A DNA stretch of 13,093 nucleotides, from the NCBI GenBank assembly GCA_035301625.1, contig DATGTW010000149.1:1-13093 (forward strand). Reading direction: 5' to 3'. Numbering within the stretch: the stretch's first letter is position 1; every line of letters begins with the position of its first letter. The notes below the pieces were generated by a model. The model was not told the DNA's origin. It did not search any database and saw only the letters and a program-made list of their open reading frames with translations. Positions 6,815-13,093 of this stretch are shown one piece after another. Source of the stretch: Paenalcaligenes sp035301625 (GTDB lineage Bacteria > Pseudomonadota > Gammaproteobacteria > Burkholderiales > Burkholderiaceae_B). Position numbers and translations under genes: made by a program.

Positions 6815-8575
6815 ATGCCACAAATAAAATACACACTGCTTGCACTTGCCATCAGCTTGGGGACCAACCCTTTGGCTGTAGCAAAGCAAAGCACTAACTA
6901 CGTACAGCTACCCACCACCCAAGCCACCAGCGCTGCCTATGATGACAGTTATAGTATTTTCCAACCAGTCATCGCCCAAGAGGGCATCGTCGCCACCGAG
7001 GAACTCCATGCGACCCAAGCAGGCATACAGGCGCTACAGAATGGGGGTAATGTCATTGATGCCGCGGTGACGATTGGTTTTACTCTGGCCGTCACGCTAC
7101 CCAACGCTGGCAATATCGGCGGGGGTGGATTCATGCTTTACCATGATGCCCAAGACAATCAGACTTATGCCTTGGATTTTCGTGAAATCGCTCCGCAGGG
7201 CGCAAACAAAGACACATTCTTGGATTCTGCGGGCGATGTTATCGATGGTCGTTCGCTATACAGTCACTACGCTGTAGGCGTGCCCGGCACAGTCGCTGGC
7301 CTCGTTTATGCGCACGAACAGTGGGGGCAACTGCCATTAGAAGAGTTGTTACAGCCTGCGATTCAACTGGCCGAAGATGGCTTTGATGTCAGCCACACCC
7401 TGGCCAACGCCCTCGAACGCACTGCCGAACGCATGGAGCCCTGGTCAGCCACCACCGATATATTTTGGCATGATGGACGTCCTCTGCAGGCAGGGGAGCG
7501 CCTGGTGCAAAAGGATCTGGCCCAATCACTGCAGCTGATTGCCCAGGATGGCGCCCAAGCCTTTTACCAAGGCTCTATCGCCGAGGCCATCGCCACCGAG
7601 ATGCAGGAGCACCCAGGCGCCATTACTTTAGAGGATTTACAAAATTATGCGGTTGCACTGCGCGAGCCCCTCACGGGTGAATACCGTGATCACACGATTG
7701 CAACCATGCCACCTCCATCCAGTGGTGGTGTGCATTTATTGCAAATCCTGAATATTGCCGAGCAATGGCCTTTATCTGACTGGGGTCATAACAGCGCTGA
7801 TATGGTGCATCATCTGTCCGAGGCCATGAAATATGCTTACGCTGATCGCAGCGTGTATCTAGGTGACCCCGACTACTTTGATGTTCCTGTCAAAGGTTTA
7901 ACTAATAAAGCCTATGCCCACGACATCGCCGACAAGATTGATAATCAGGCAACCCCCGCTGAGGCCATCCAAGAAGGGAACCCTCACGACTACGAAGGCG
8001 ATCAAACCACGCATTATTCAATCCTGGATGATGCAGGTAATGCTGTCTCGGTGACCTATACACTAAATACTAATTTTGGGTCGGGCATTGTTGTCCCTGG
8101 CACGGGCATTTTACTGAACAATGAAATGGATGATTTTGCCCTCAAACCAGGTGTTGCCAATGCCTACGGCTTGATCGGTGGCGAGGCCAATGCTGTAGAA
8201 GCAGGCAAACGTCCCCTCTCGTCCATGACCCCCACCATGGTCTTCAAAGACGGTACGCCCATTTTGGTTACTGGCAGCCCCGGGGGTGCTCGCATTATTA
8301 CCACCGTGCTGCAAACCGTACTCAACGCGATCGATTACGAAATGAATCCCGCACAAAATGCAGCCTCGCCGCGCTTTCATCATCAATGGCTACCTGATGA
8401 GCTCCGACTAGAACAAGGCTTTAGCCCAGATACGGTGCACCTACTTGAAGAACGCGGTCACAACATTAGTGTCAAACCCGCTATGGGCCGTACCCAAACA
8501 GTCCAGCAACGCAACGATGCGCTGCAGGGCTATTCGGACCCGCGCAATCCCGATGGGCGCACCCTTGGGTTTTGA
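6815..8575 (+). CDS. ggt: Periplasmic gamma-glutamyltransferase
   Basis: This enzyme removes or transfers the gamma-glutamyl group of glutathione and related compounds in the periplasm, releasing glutamate and Cys-Gly. From the ATG at 6815 (AAAGGA about ten bases upstream) the product has 586 residues. It opens with a Sec signal peptide MPQIKYTLLALAISLG ending AVA, likely cleaved after A23. The large-subunit part has NAGNIGGGGFM and ALDFREIAP, whose Arg corresponds to the substrate-binding R114 of E. coli. The small subunit begins at the autocleavage Thr of QTTHYS (T398), the catalytic nucleophile. The motifs NEMDDF, RPLSSM, GSPGG and RFHHQWLPDELR follow. The C-terminal half looks very close to the E. 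coli enzyme. An in-frame ATG at 6746 lies inside the tRNA terminator and would place extra residues before the signal, so I reject it. Confidence 0.96.
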   Translation: MPQIKYTLLALAISLGTNPLAVAKQSTNYVQLPTTQATSAAYDDSYSIFQPVIAQEGIVATEELHATQAGIQALQNGGNVIDAAVTIGFTLAVTLPNAGNIGGGGFMLYHDAQDNQTYALDFREIAPQGANKDTFLDSAGDVIDGRSLYSHYAVGVPGTVAGLVYAHEQWGQLPLEELLQPAIQLAEDGFDVSHTLANALERTAERMEPWSATTDIFWHDGRPLQAGERLVQKDLAQSLQLIAQDGAQAFYQGSIAEAIATEMQEHPGAITLEDLQNYAVALREPLTGEYRDHTIATMPPPSSGGVHLLQILNIAEQWPLSDWGHNSADMVHHLSEAMKYAYADRSVYLGDPDYFDVPVKGLTNKAYAHDIADKIDNQATPAEAIQEGNPHDYEGDQTTHYSILDDAGNAVSVTYTLNTNFGSGIVVPGTGILLNNEMDDFALKPGVANAYGLIGGEANAVEAGKRPLSSMTPTMVFKDGTPILVTGSPGGARIITTVLQTVLNAIDYEMNPAQNAASPRFHHQWLPDELRLEQGFSPDTVHLLEERGHNISVKPAMGRTQTVQQRNDALQGYSDPRNPDGRTLGF

Positions 8576-8602
8576 GAGCCAGCTTTACCTATTGAGTGCG
8601 GC

Positions 8603-8631
8603 TTGATTTTTTAACCCTTATAGTTCATACT
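8603..8631 (+). promoter_or_regulatory. Promoter of tRNA-Cys
   Basis: TTGATT (8603-8608) and CATACT (8626-8631) are separated by 17 bases; each matches four of six consensus positions. Start would fall near 8638, about 16 bases before the tRNA. An imperfect 20-base palindrome begins at the last base of the -10 (8631-8650) and covers the predicted start site. Confidence 0.5.
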
Positions 8632-8650
8632 AGAGTGCTTTAGCACTTTA
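8631..8650. repeat. Imperfect palindrome between tRNA-Cys promoter and gene
   Basis: Arms TAGAGTGC (8631-8638) and GCACTTTA (8643-8650) surround TTTA. As RNA they pair over eight positions with one G-U. There is no following U tract, so it is not a standard terminator for ggt. Its position over the predicted start site would suit an operator, or a hairpin in ggt read-through transcripts that marks the tRNA 5' side. Confidence 0.5.
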
Positions 8651-8653
8651 GCT

Positions 8654-8727
8654 GGCGCAATGGCAGAGTGGTTATGCACCGGATTGCAAATCCGTGGAGG
8701 TCGGTTCGATTCCGGCTTGCGCCTCCA
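8654..8727 (+). tRNA. tRNA-Cys (anticodon GCA)
   Basis: This 74-base cloverleaf has acceptor GGCGCAA/TTGCGCC and a short D stem GCA/TGC. Anticodon loop TTGCAAA places GCA at 8686-8688. The four-base variable loop is GGAG. The T arm GTCGG/CCGGC with loop TTCGATT includes one T-G wobble. The discriminator is U, as cysteinyl-tRNA synthetase requires, and CCA is encoded (8725-8727). The outermost anticodon-stem pair is C8679 opposite T8695, a mismatch where E. coli has a G-U pair. Confidence 0.97.
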
Positions 8728-9040
8728 TCGTTGTTATCTCTTTCTAATCAGCTCATACCAACTCTGGTTACCCTTGTAGCTGTCCTATACCCTACCTTTT
8801 GACCTTGGGTTGCTTTTTCTAGCGGCCTGTCATCATCTCATTCTCGGCTTCCTTCTTTATCCTTATCCTTCCTTTATATCCATCACGTCCTACATGCAGG
8901 ATTATTGTGGATAAAACTTTTTGTGCATACGCTACAGTTGAGTAACTTCACTGATATTATGATCTCTTGCATTCTGTCATAATGGACGAAAAGCAGTCTT
9001 AACCCTCAACTGAATCAATACCAAATACAAAGGAGGCTTT
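8728..9040 (+). other. Intergenic region between tRNA-Cys and symporter gene
   Basis: This is 313 bases with no gene I can support. There is no clear intrinsic terminator behind tRNA-Cys. Bases 8831-8890 are strongly pyrimidine-rich (about 48 of 60, with only three G), which would make a C-rich, G-poor RNA suitable for Rho. An extended -10 element lies at 8975-8983. Perfect 8-base inverted copies CAGTTGAG (8935-8942) and CTCAACTG (9005-9012) flank that promoter. Confidence 0.5.
8975..8983 (+). promoter_or_regulatory. Possible extended -10 promoter of the symporter gene
   Basis: TGT followed by CATAAT (8978-8983, five of six) forms a TGn extended -10 element. The region where a -35 would lie (TATTAT, 8955-8960) is poor, which such promoters tolerate. 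Start near 8990 would give a leader of about 50 bases ending in a strong Shine-Dalgarno. Confidence 0.35.
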
Positions 9041-10333
9041 ATGACAGAGCAAAGACCCATGCGAGGGCCTTTCAAAGGGTGGCGCCGACTGGCCCTTTGG
9101 AAGCAAATTTTTATTGCTCTCATCGCAGGACTGATTGTTGGTGTTTCATTAAATATGGCCGGCATGCCCGAGGTTGCCACTAGCATTAAACCCATTGGTG
9201 ATTTATTCATCCGTGGGATCAAAATGTTGATTGTGCCTTTGGTATTTGTTTCTCTGGTCACGGGCGTCAGTTCATTAGACGATATCTCTACAATGGGGCG
9301 ATTAAGTATCAAAACAGTTGCCCTGTATCTGATAACCACTGCGGTGGCCATTGTGATCGGATTGATTTTGGCCGTTGTTTTTCAGCCCGGCAGTGGGGTC
9401 GCTATGGTGACCGGCGAGGCTGTGCAAGTGCGCGAAGCACCACCACTGATGGACATCTTCCTTAACCTTGTCCCCACAAACCCTTTTGAAGCCTTTGTTG
9501 AAGAAAATGTACTGCAAATCATTGTATTTGCCATTTTCTTTGGGGTATCTATTGCGTTAGTCGGAGAAAAAGCACGCCCAGTACGCGAGTTTTTTGAATC
9601 TGCTGCCGAGGTCATCTACCGCTTGACCGCCATCATCATTGCTTTCGCACCTTATGGTGTATTTGCACTGATAGCTTGGGTCGCTGGCAGTTATGGGCTC
9701 GAGCTTTTAGCACCATTGGCCAAGGTAATTTTACTTGTCTATGCGGGTTGTATTATTCATGCCATTTTTGTCTATGGAGGCTTACTCAAGGGGTTAGCAC
9801 GACTCAATCCAGTGCGTTTCTTCCAAGGGGTCATGGAACCAGGTATGGTCGCCTTCACCAGCACCTCTAGTGCCGGTACCTTGCCTGTCAGCATTATGGC
9901 CACCGAGCAAAACCTGGGCGTCAGTCGACGTATATCCAGCTTTGTGCTGCCTTTGGGTGCCACTATCAACATGGATGGAACTGCACTCTACCAAGGGGTC
10001 TGTGCGGTTTTTATCGCGCAAGTGTATGGCATCGATCTGGGTATGCCGCAGTATCTGATTATTGTGCTCACTGCGACCTTGGGTTCCTTGGGCACGGCAG
10101 GGGTCCCCGGAGCTGGTTTGATCATGCTCTCGTTGGTATTGACCTCGGTGGGCTTGCCACTCGAAGGGGTTGCTATCATTGCTGGTATTGACCGTCTGCT
10201 GGATATGGCGCGCACCGCTGTCAACGTAGTGGGTGACTGTGCTGTCGCCAGTATTGTGGCCCAAAGCGAAGGCGAGTTAGACGAGGAAGCCTATAATACG
10301 CCGCACGTTTTAGGGTCGGGTTCCGGTACATAA
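9041..10333 (+). CDS. Dicarboxylate/amino acid:cation symporter (DAACS), glutamate/aspartate type
   Basis: This inner-membrane carrier takes up acidic amino acids with Na+ or H+. The 430-residue product has the family's eight hydrophobic spans and two re-entrant loops. Residues below are compared with archaeal GltPh from memory. HP1 carries a serine-rich motif TSTSSAGTLP (273-282), with T275 where GltPh has R276. TM7 has GATINMDGTALYQGVC, with N310-T314 as in GltPh. TM8 has D384-RLLDMARTAVN, where D388, R391, T392 and N395 match D394, R397, T398 and N401. The retained Arg favours an acidic amino acid over neutral ones. The NMDGT context resembles GltPh/GltP more than DctA, whose motif reads NLDGTSIY. 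AAGGAGG at 9030-9036, four bases from the ATG, predicts high expression. The coupling ion cannot be told for certain. Confidence 0.93.
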   Translation: MTEQRPMRGPFKGWRRLALWKQIFIALIAGLIVGVSLNMAGMPEVATSIKPIGDLFIRGIKMLIVPLVFVSLVTGVSSLDDISTMGRLSIKTVALYLITTAVAIVIGLILAVVFQPGSGVAMVTGEAVQVREAPPLMDIFLNLVPTNPFEAFVEENVLQIIVFAIFFGVSIALVGEKARPVREFFESAAEVIYRLTAIIIAFAPYGVFALIAWVAGSYGLELLAPLAKVILLVYAGCIIHAIFVYGGLLKGLARLNPVRFFQGVMEPGMVAFTSTSSAGTLPVSIMATEQNLGVSRRISSFVLPLGATINMDGTALYQGVCAVFIAQVYGIDLGMPQYLIIVLTATLGSLGTAGVPGAGLIMLSLVLTSVGLPLEGVAIIAGIDRLLDMARTAVNVVGDCAVASIVAQSEGELDEEAYNTPHVLGSGSGT

Positions 10334-10334
10334 A

Positions 10335-10375
10335 TTTAGTCGTTGCGGTAGACTAAAGGGGTGAAATCTTTTTTT
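10335..10375 (+). terminator. Hairpin between symporter and Nudix genes
   Basis: Perfect 7-base arms TTTAGTC (10335-10341) and GACTAAA (10351-10357) enclose a nine-base loop directly after the symporter stop. The T run (seven T at 10369-10375) starts 11 bases after the stem, too far for a classic intrinsic terminator. The hairpin may attenuate read-through or mask the AAAGGGG beside the alternative GTG start of the next gene. Confidence 0.35.
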
Positions 10376-10384
10376 GTGTCATCT

Positions 10385-10978
10385 ATGAACAAACCTGCAT
10401 CCTCTTTTTATTACCCTACACCCAGATCGCTGCATTACTGCACTCAGTGTGGGAAATCACTAGAGCGCATCATCCCGCCCGATGACAATCGGGTACGAGA
10501 CGCTTGCCCACACTGCGGTGCAGTGCACTACCAAAATCCACGCTGCGTGGTCGGCCTGGTCCCTATTTTAGGGGATCGGGTGCTTTTGTGCCGACGCGCT
10601 ATTGAGCCTCAGTACGATAAATGGACCTTGCCCGCAGGCTTTATGGAGTTGGGTGAAACCACTGCCGAAGGCGCGGTACGCGAGGCCGACGAAGAGGCTG
10701 GCGCCAAACTCGAATTGGGTCCTCTATACACGGTAATAGACGTGCCCCATGCCGAACAAGTGCACTTCTTTTATTTGGCCAAAGTGCTCAATCCCGAGTT
10801 AGATCCTGGCAGCGAAACCCTGGAAGCTGATTTCTTTGCTTTCAATGAAATACCTTGGGCAGAAATTGCATTCAGGACCGTCTCGACGACCTTGGAATAT
10901 CTGGTCAAAGACTTTCCCACGCAAAAGTTTCCACTTAGAAATTACGCCATCTCACCTGCAAAGGCGAGACAATCTTAG
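10385..10978 (+). CDS. Zinc-ribbon Nudix hydrolase
   Basis: Nudix enzymes cleave nucleoside diphosphates linked to another group. From the ATG at 10385 the product has 197 residues. An N-terminal zinc ribbon (C19-x2-C22 and C41-x2-C44, within HYCTQCGKSL and DACPHCG) precedes a complete Nudix box at 85-107. The box reads G-x5-E-x7-READEEAGA, with metal ligands E100, E103 and E104. The layout is that of the Nudix family with Pfam 'Nudix_N_2', often called ADP-ribose or NAD(H) pyrophosphatase; the true substrate is not evident. A GTG at 10361 would add eight residues, but its Shine-Dalgarno abuts the codon, and MNKPASSFYYPTPRS fits relatives better. Neither start has a well-spaced ribosome site. 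One base separates its stop from the aat start, so translation is probably coupled. Confidence 0.9.
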   Translation: MNKPASSFYYPTPRSLHYCTQCGKSLERIIPPDDNRVRDACPHCGAVHYQNPRCVVGLVPILGDRVLLCRRAIEPQYDKWTLPAGFMELGETTAEGAVREADEEAGAKLELGPLYTVIDVPHAEQVHFFYLAKVLNPELDPGSETLEADFFAFNEIPWAEIAFRTVSTTLEYLVKDFPTQKFPLRNYAISPAKARQS

Positions 10979-10979
10979 G

Positions 10980-11744
10980 ATGAGTCGTACGATCTGCTGG
11001 TTAAACGGTTATACCCCTTTCCCCGATCCGCGGTTAGCCGCCGACGAAGGGCTGCTGGCTGTCGGCGGTGATCTTTCTTTTCAGCGCCTGCTGTCCGCTT
11101 ACGCAAAGGGTATTTTTCCGTGGTACAACCCAGATGAACCCATTTTGTGGTGGAGCCCCAACCCCCGCATGGTGCTTTTCTGTGACGAGCTCAGAGTCGC
11201 CCGTTCTTTGGCCAAAAAATGCCGACAGATCGCGCGCCATGAACAATCCCCTATTGAACGGCGCTTTTGGGTCACCACTGATCATGCCTTTTTACAAGTA
11301 ATGAGCGCCTGCGCAAGCACCCGCCAAGAATCTGGCACTTGGATTCACCCCGAAATGGTGCAGGCTTATTACACACTGCATCTCAAGGGTTATGCACATA
11401 GCATTGAATTGTGGGATCACGACCAATTGACGGCAGGCCTATACGGAGTGCGATTAGGCCATTTCTTTTTTGGGGAATCCATGTTCACCAAAATCAGTGA
11501 TGGCAGCAAGATTGCATTGTTTTATCTCGTCCAGCACCTCAAGCAACAAGGTATTCAGCATATTGATTGCCAGCAAGAAACAGATCATTTGGCCAGCCTT
11601 GGGGCCCGCCCTATCCCACGTGTACAATTTTTAGATCTGCTTGAGCAGCATAGCAAAACCGCACATCCCCCCTGGCCTTCGGGGCAGCTCTTGTCCTCGG
11701 GCGAAGTGGTGCCTTTTGCTGCCAATACCAATACTCGATTATGA
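10980..11744 (+). CDS. aat: Leucyl/phenylalanyl-tRNA--protein transferase
   Basis: Aat moves Leu or Phe from its tRNA onto proteins with N-terminal Arg or Lys. This creates N-degrons recognised by ClpS and degraded by ClpAP. The 254-residue product has the family hallmarks FPDPRLADEG-like YTPFPDPRLAADEGLLAVGGDLS (11-33), YAKGIFPWYN (41-50), WWSPNPRMV (57-65), GTWIHPEMVQAY, HSIELWD and FFFGESMFT. The frame is open 48 codons further upstream into the Nudix gene, but the ATG at 10980 gives the standard N-terminus MSRTICWLNGYTPFP. AAGG at 10961-10964 is a distant ribosome site, in keeping with coupling to the preceding gene. Downstream, bpt starts after 38 bases. Identification is firm. Confidence 0.96.
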   Translation: MSRTICWLNGYTPFPDPRLAADEGLLAVGGDLSFQRLLSAYAKGIFPWYNPDEPILWWSPNPRMVLFCDELRVARSLAKKCRQIARHEQSPIERRFWVTTDHAFLQVMSACASTRQESGTWIHPEMVQAYYTLHLKGYAHSIELWDHDQLTAGLYGVRLGHFFFGESMFTKISDGSKIALFYLVQHLKQQGIQHIDCQQETDHLASLGARPIPRVQFLDLLEQHSKTAHPPWPSGQLLSSGEVVPFAANTNTRL

Positions 11745-11782
11745 TGGAAGGCTCTTAAACTATATTTCACGGCATCGCTGGC

Positions 11783-12508
11783 ATGGGCAATCCTGATGAT
11801 CTGCGGGTGCACACCCTGCATTTTTACAAAACAGCAAACTATCCTTGCAGCTACCTACCACAGCAGCAAGCGCGCTCTTTGGTGGCTGCACCTGCACACT
11901 ATGTAGATACCGCGCACTACGGCGAACTCATCCAACAAGGCTTTCGCCGCAGCGGCACATTTAGCTACCGACCTGCCTGCGACACCTGCCAAGCCTGCAC
12001 ACCCATCCGCGTAGACTGCCAACACTTTGTGTTTCGGCGCTCTTTACGCCGTATACAACGGCAACACCAAGACCTCACCGTCACTATCCGCCCACTTAGC
12101 TGGAATAGCGAGCATTTTGATTTATATGTACGCTACCAACATGCCCGCCATCCCGAATCTGTCCAAGACAGCACGGGACGTTCTGAATACATACAATACT
12201 TATTAGCCAGCCACGTGCATTCGCGCCTGATCGAGTTTCGTACTCCGCAAGGAAAACTCATGGCTGTCGCATTGACTGATTTTATAAACCATGGACTGTC
12301 CGCGGTATATACCTTTTTCTGCCCAGACGCACAGGGTAGTTTGGGTACCTATGTGATTTTATGGCAAATAAAATATGCACAGCGGTTGGGTTTGCCCTGG
12401 CTATATCTAGGATACTGGATAGAACAAAGCCATAAAATGTCTTATAAAACCCGCTTTCATCCCTATCAGCTATACAAAGCAGGACAATGGGTTGATAGCA
12501 AAGAATAA
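11783..12508 (+). CDS. bpt: Aspartate/glutamate leucyltransferase (Bpt, ATE1-like)
   Basis: Bpt adds Leu from Leu-tRNA to proteins with N-terminal Asp or Glu, marking them for ClpS/ClpAP. It is the bacterial relative of eukaryotic arginyltransferase ATE1. The 241-residue product has the ATE N-terminal domain with PCSYLPQQQAR (21-31), GFRRSGTFSYRPACDTCQACTPIRV (53-77) and cysteines C22, C66, C69 and C72. The C-terminal domain has HPESVQDS, VALTDFINHGLSAVYTFF, the GTYVILWQI helix and YLGYWIEQSHKMSYKTRFHP. Length and order are normal. A stop in frame at 11756-11758 limits the start to this ATG, although its upstream sequence has no good Shine-Dalgarno, so it may rely on coupling with aat. Older annotation calls this family arginyl-tRNA-protein transferase. 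pyrD follows 18 bases later. Confidence 0.95.
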   Translation: MGNPDDLRVHTLHFYKTANYPCSYLPQQQARSLVAAPAHYVDTAHYGELIQQGFRRSGTFSYRPACDTCQACTPIRVDCQHFVFRRSLRRIQRQHQDLTVTIRPLSWNSEHFDLYVRYQHARHPESVQDSTGRSEYIQYLLASHVHSRLIEFRTPQGKLMAVALTDFINHGLSAVYTFFCPDAQGSLGTYVILWQIKYAQRLGLPWLYLGYWIEQSHKMSYKTRFHPYQLYKAGQWVDSKE

Positions 12509-12526
12509 TTTACACGGAACACCCTC

Positions 12527-13093
12527 ATGAATGGTTTACTAAGCACCCTTTACCCCGCTCTGCGCCGGGTTTTATTTCGTCTGTCCCCTGAGCGTGCCCA
12601 CCTGCTTGGCCTCAAAGGTTTGGACTGGCTCTATCGCGCACCCGGAAGAAGCTGCTGGTTTCCAAGCACTCAATCCGATGTAAGCAAAGACGTCACACCT
12701 GTCGATCTAATGGGTCTGCACTTTCCTAACCGCGTAGGCTTGGCCGCTGGCCTCGACAAAAATGGCGCCCATATTGATGCTCTTGGTGCGTTGGGCTTTG
12801 GCTTTATTGAGGTTGGAACCGTAACCCCTCGCCCACAACCCGGTAATCCACAACCACGACTCTTTCGCCTGACCGAACACGAAGCGCTCATCAACCGCTT
12901 TGGCTTTAACAACGATGGCTTGCAAGTGTTCTTAGAAAATATACAGCGTAGTCAGTGGGCGCAAAGTGGCGGAATTTTGGGTTTAAATATTGGCAAGAAT
13001 GCAGACACACCTATCGATAAAGCAGTGGATGATTACCTCATTGGTTTACGTGGTGTTTATCCCTACGCCGATTACATTACAGTAAATATTTCA
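12527..13093 (+). CDS. pyrD: Dihydroorotate dehydrogenase (quinone), class 2, 3' end outside window
   Basis: PyrD oxidises dihydroorotate to orotate with FMN and passes electrons to the quinone pool at the inner membrane; this is the fourth step of pyrimidine synthesis. The 189 residues present begin MNGLLSTLYPALRRVLFRL, the N-terminal helical extension that anchors class 2 enzymes to the membrane. They continue with VGLAAGLDKNG (FMN binding), GTVTPRPQPGNPQPRLFRL, NRFGFNNDG and LGLNIGKN. The window ends in YITVNIS, which aligns to the residues just before the catalytic serine of E. coli PyrD (NISSPNT). Roughly the last 45% of the protein is therefore missing. The ATG at 12527 follows bpt closely and has only a weak GGA ribosome site. 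The open frame runs off the right edge without a stop. Confidence 0.95.
   Translation, partial: MNGLLSTLYPALRRVLFRLSPERAHLLGLKGLDWLYRAPGRSCWFPSTQSDVSKDVTPVDLMGLHFPNRVGLAAGLDKNGAHIDALGALGFGFIEVGTVTPRPQPGNPQPRLFRLTEHEALINRFGFNNDGLQVFLENIQRSQWAQSGGILGLNIGKNADTPIDKAVDDYLIGLRGVYPYADYITVNIS

Noticed and set aside
6630..8727. Genomic island or integrated element bounded by the two tRNA genes
   Set aside because: I see no duplicated tRNA 3' end, no integrase and no other cargo; only ggt lies between them.

Overview
The window looks like ordinary chromosome from a betaproteobacterium, most likely of the Alcaligenaceae/Burkholderiales type. This rests on three things. The order nadK-recN, fur, bamE, dapB, murB and the run aat-bpt-pyrD are both arrangements I recall from Bordetella and its relatives. 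The proteins read as full-length members of their families. Base composition is roughly balanced, lower in GC than Bordetella itself. The genus cannot be fixed from sequence alone. I see no phage, transposon, integron or CRISPR material and no defence island.

Left part (1-6350). nadK and recN read rightwards, 6 bases apart. They converge on fur across a hairpin with a terminator-like A/T flank. fur is divergent from bamE over a 353-base gap. bamE encodes an outer-membrane assembly lipoprotein with an unusually long proline-rich tail. dapB (lysine/diaminopimelate pathway) follows and converges with murB (peptidoglycan precursor). This block therefore joins NADP supply, DNA repair, iron control and cell-envelope synthesis.

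Middle part (6351-9040). Two good sigma70-type promoters precede a tRNA-Gly(GCC) gene, which ends in a strong intrinsic terminator. A periplasmic gamma-glutamyltransferase gene (ggt) follows, then tRNA-Cys(GCA) with its own promoter, then 313 bases without a gene. The last stretch includes a strongly pyrimidine-rich segment.

Right part (9041-13093). A sodium- or proton-coupled acidic amino acid symporter has a near-perfect Shine-Dalgarno. It is followed by a zinc-ribbon Nudix hydrolase and a tight run of aat, bpt and pyrD. aat and bpt are the two bacterial N-degron transferases, which tag proteins for ClpS/ClpAP. pyrD (pyrimidine synthesis) is cut by the right edge just before its catalytic serine.

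I looked for an undescribed system and did not find one I can defend. The observations most worth a second look are the 130-residue Pro-rich tail of BamE, the EHDH (for HHDH) metal motif plus an acidic insert in Fur, the palindrome at the tRNA-Cys promoter, and the tandem promoters before tRNA-Gly.
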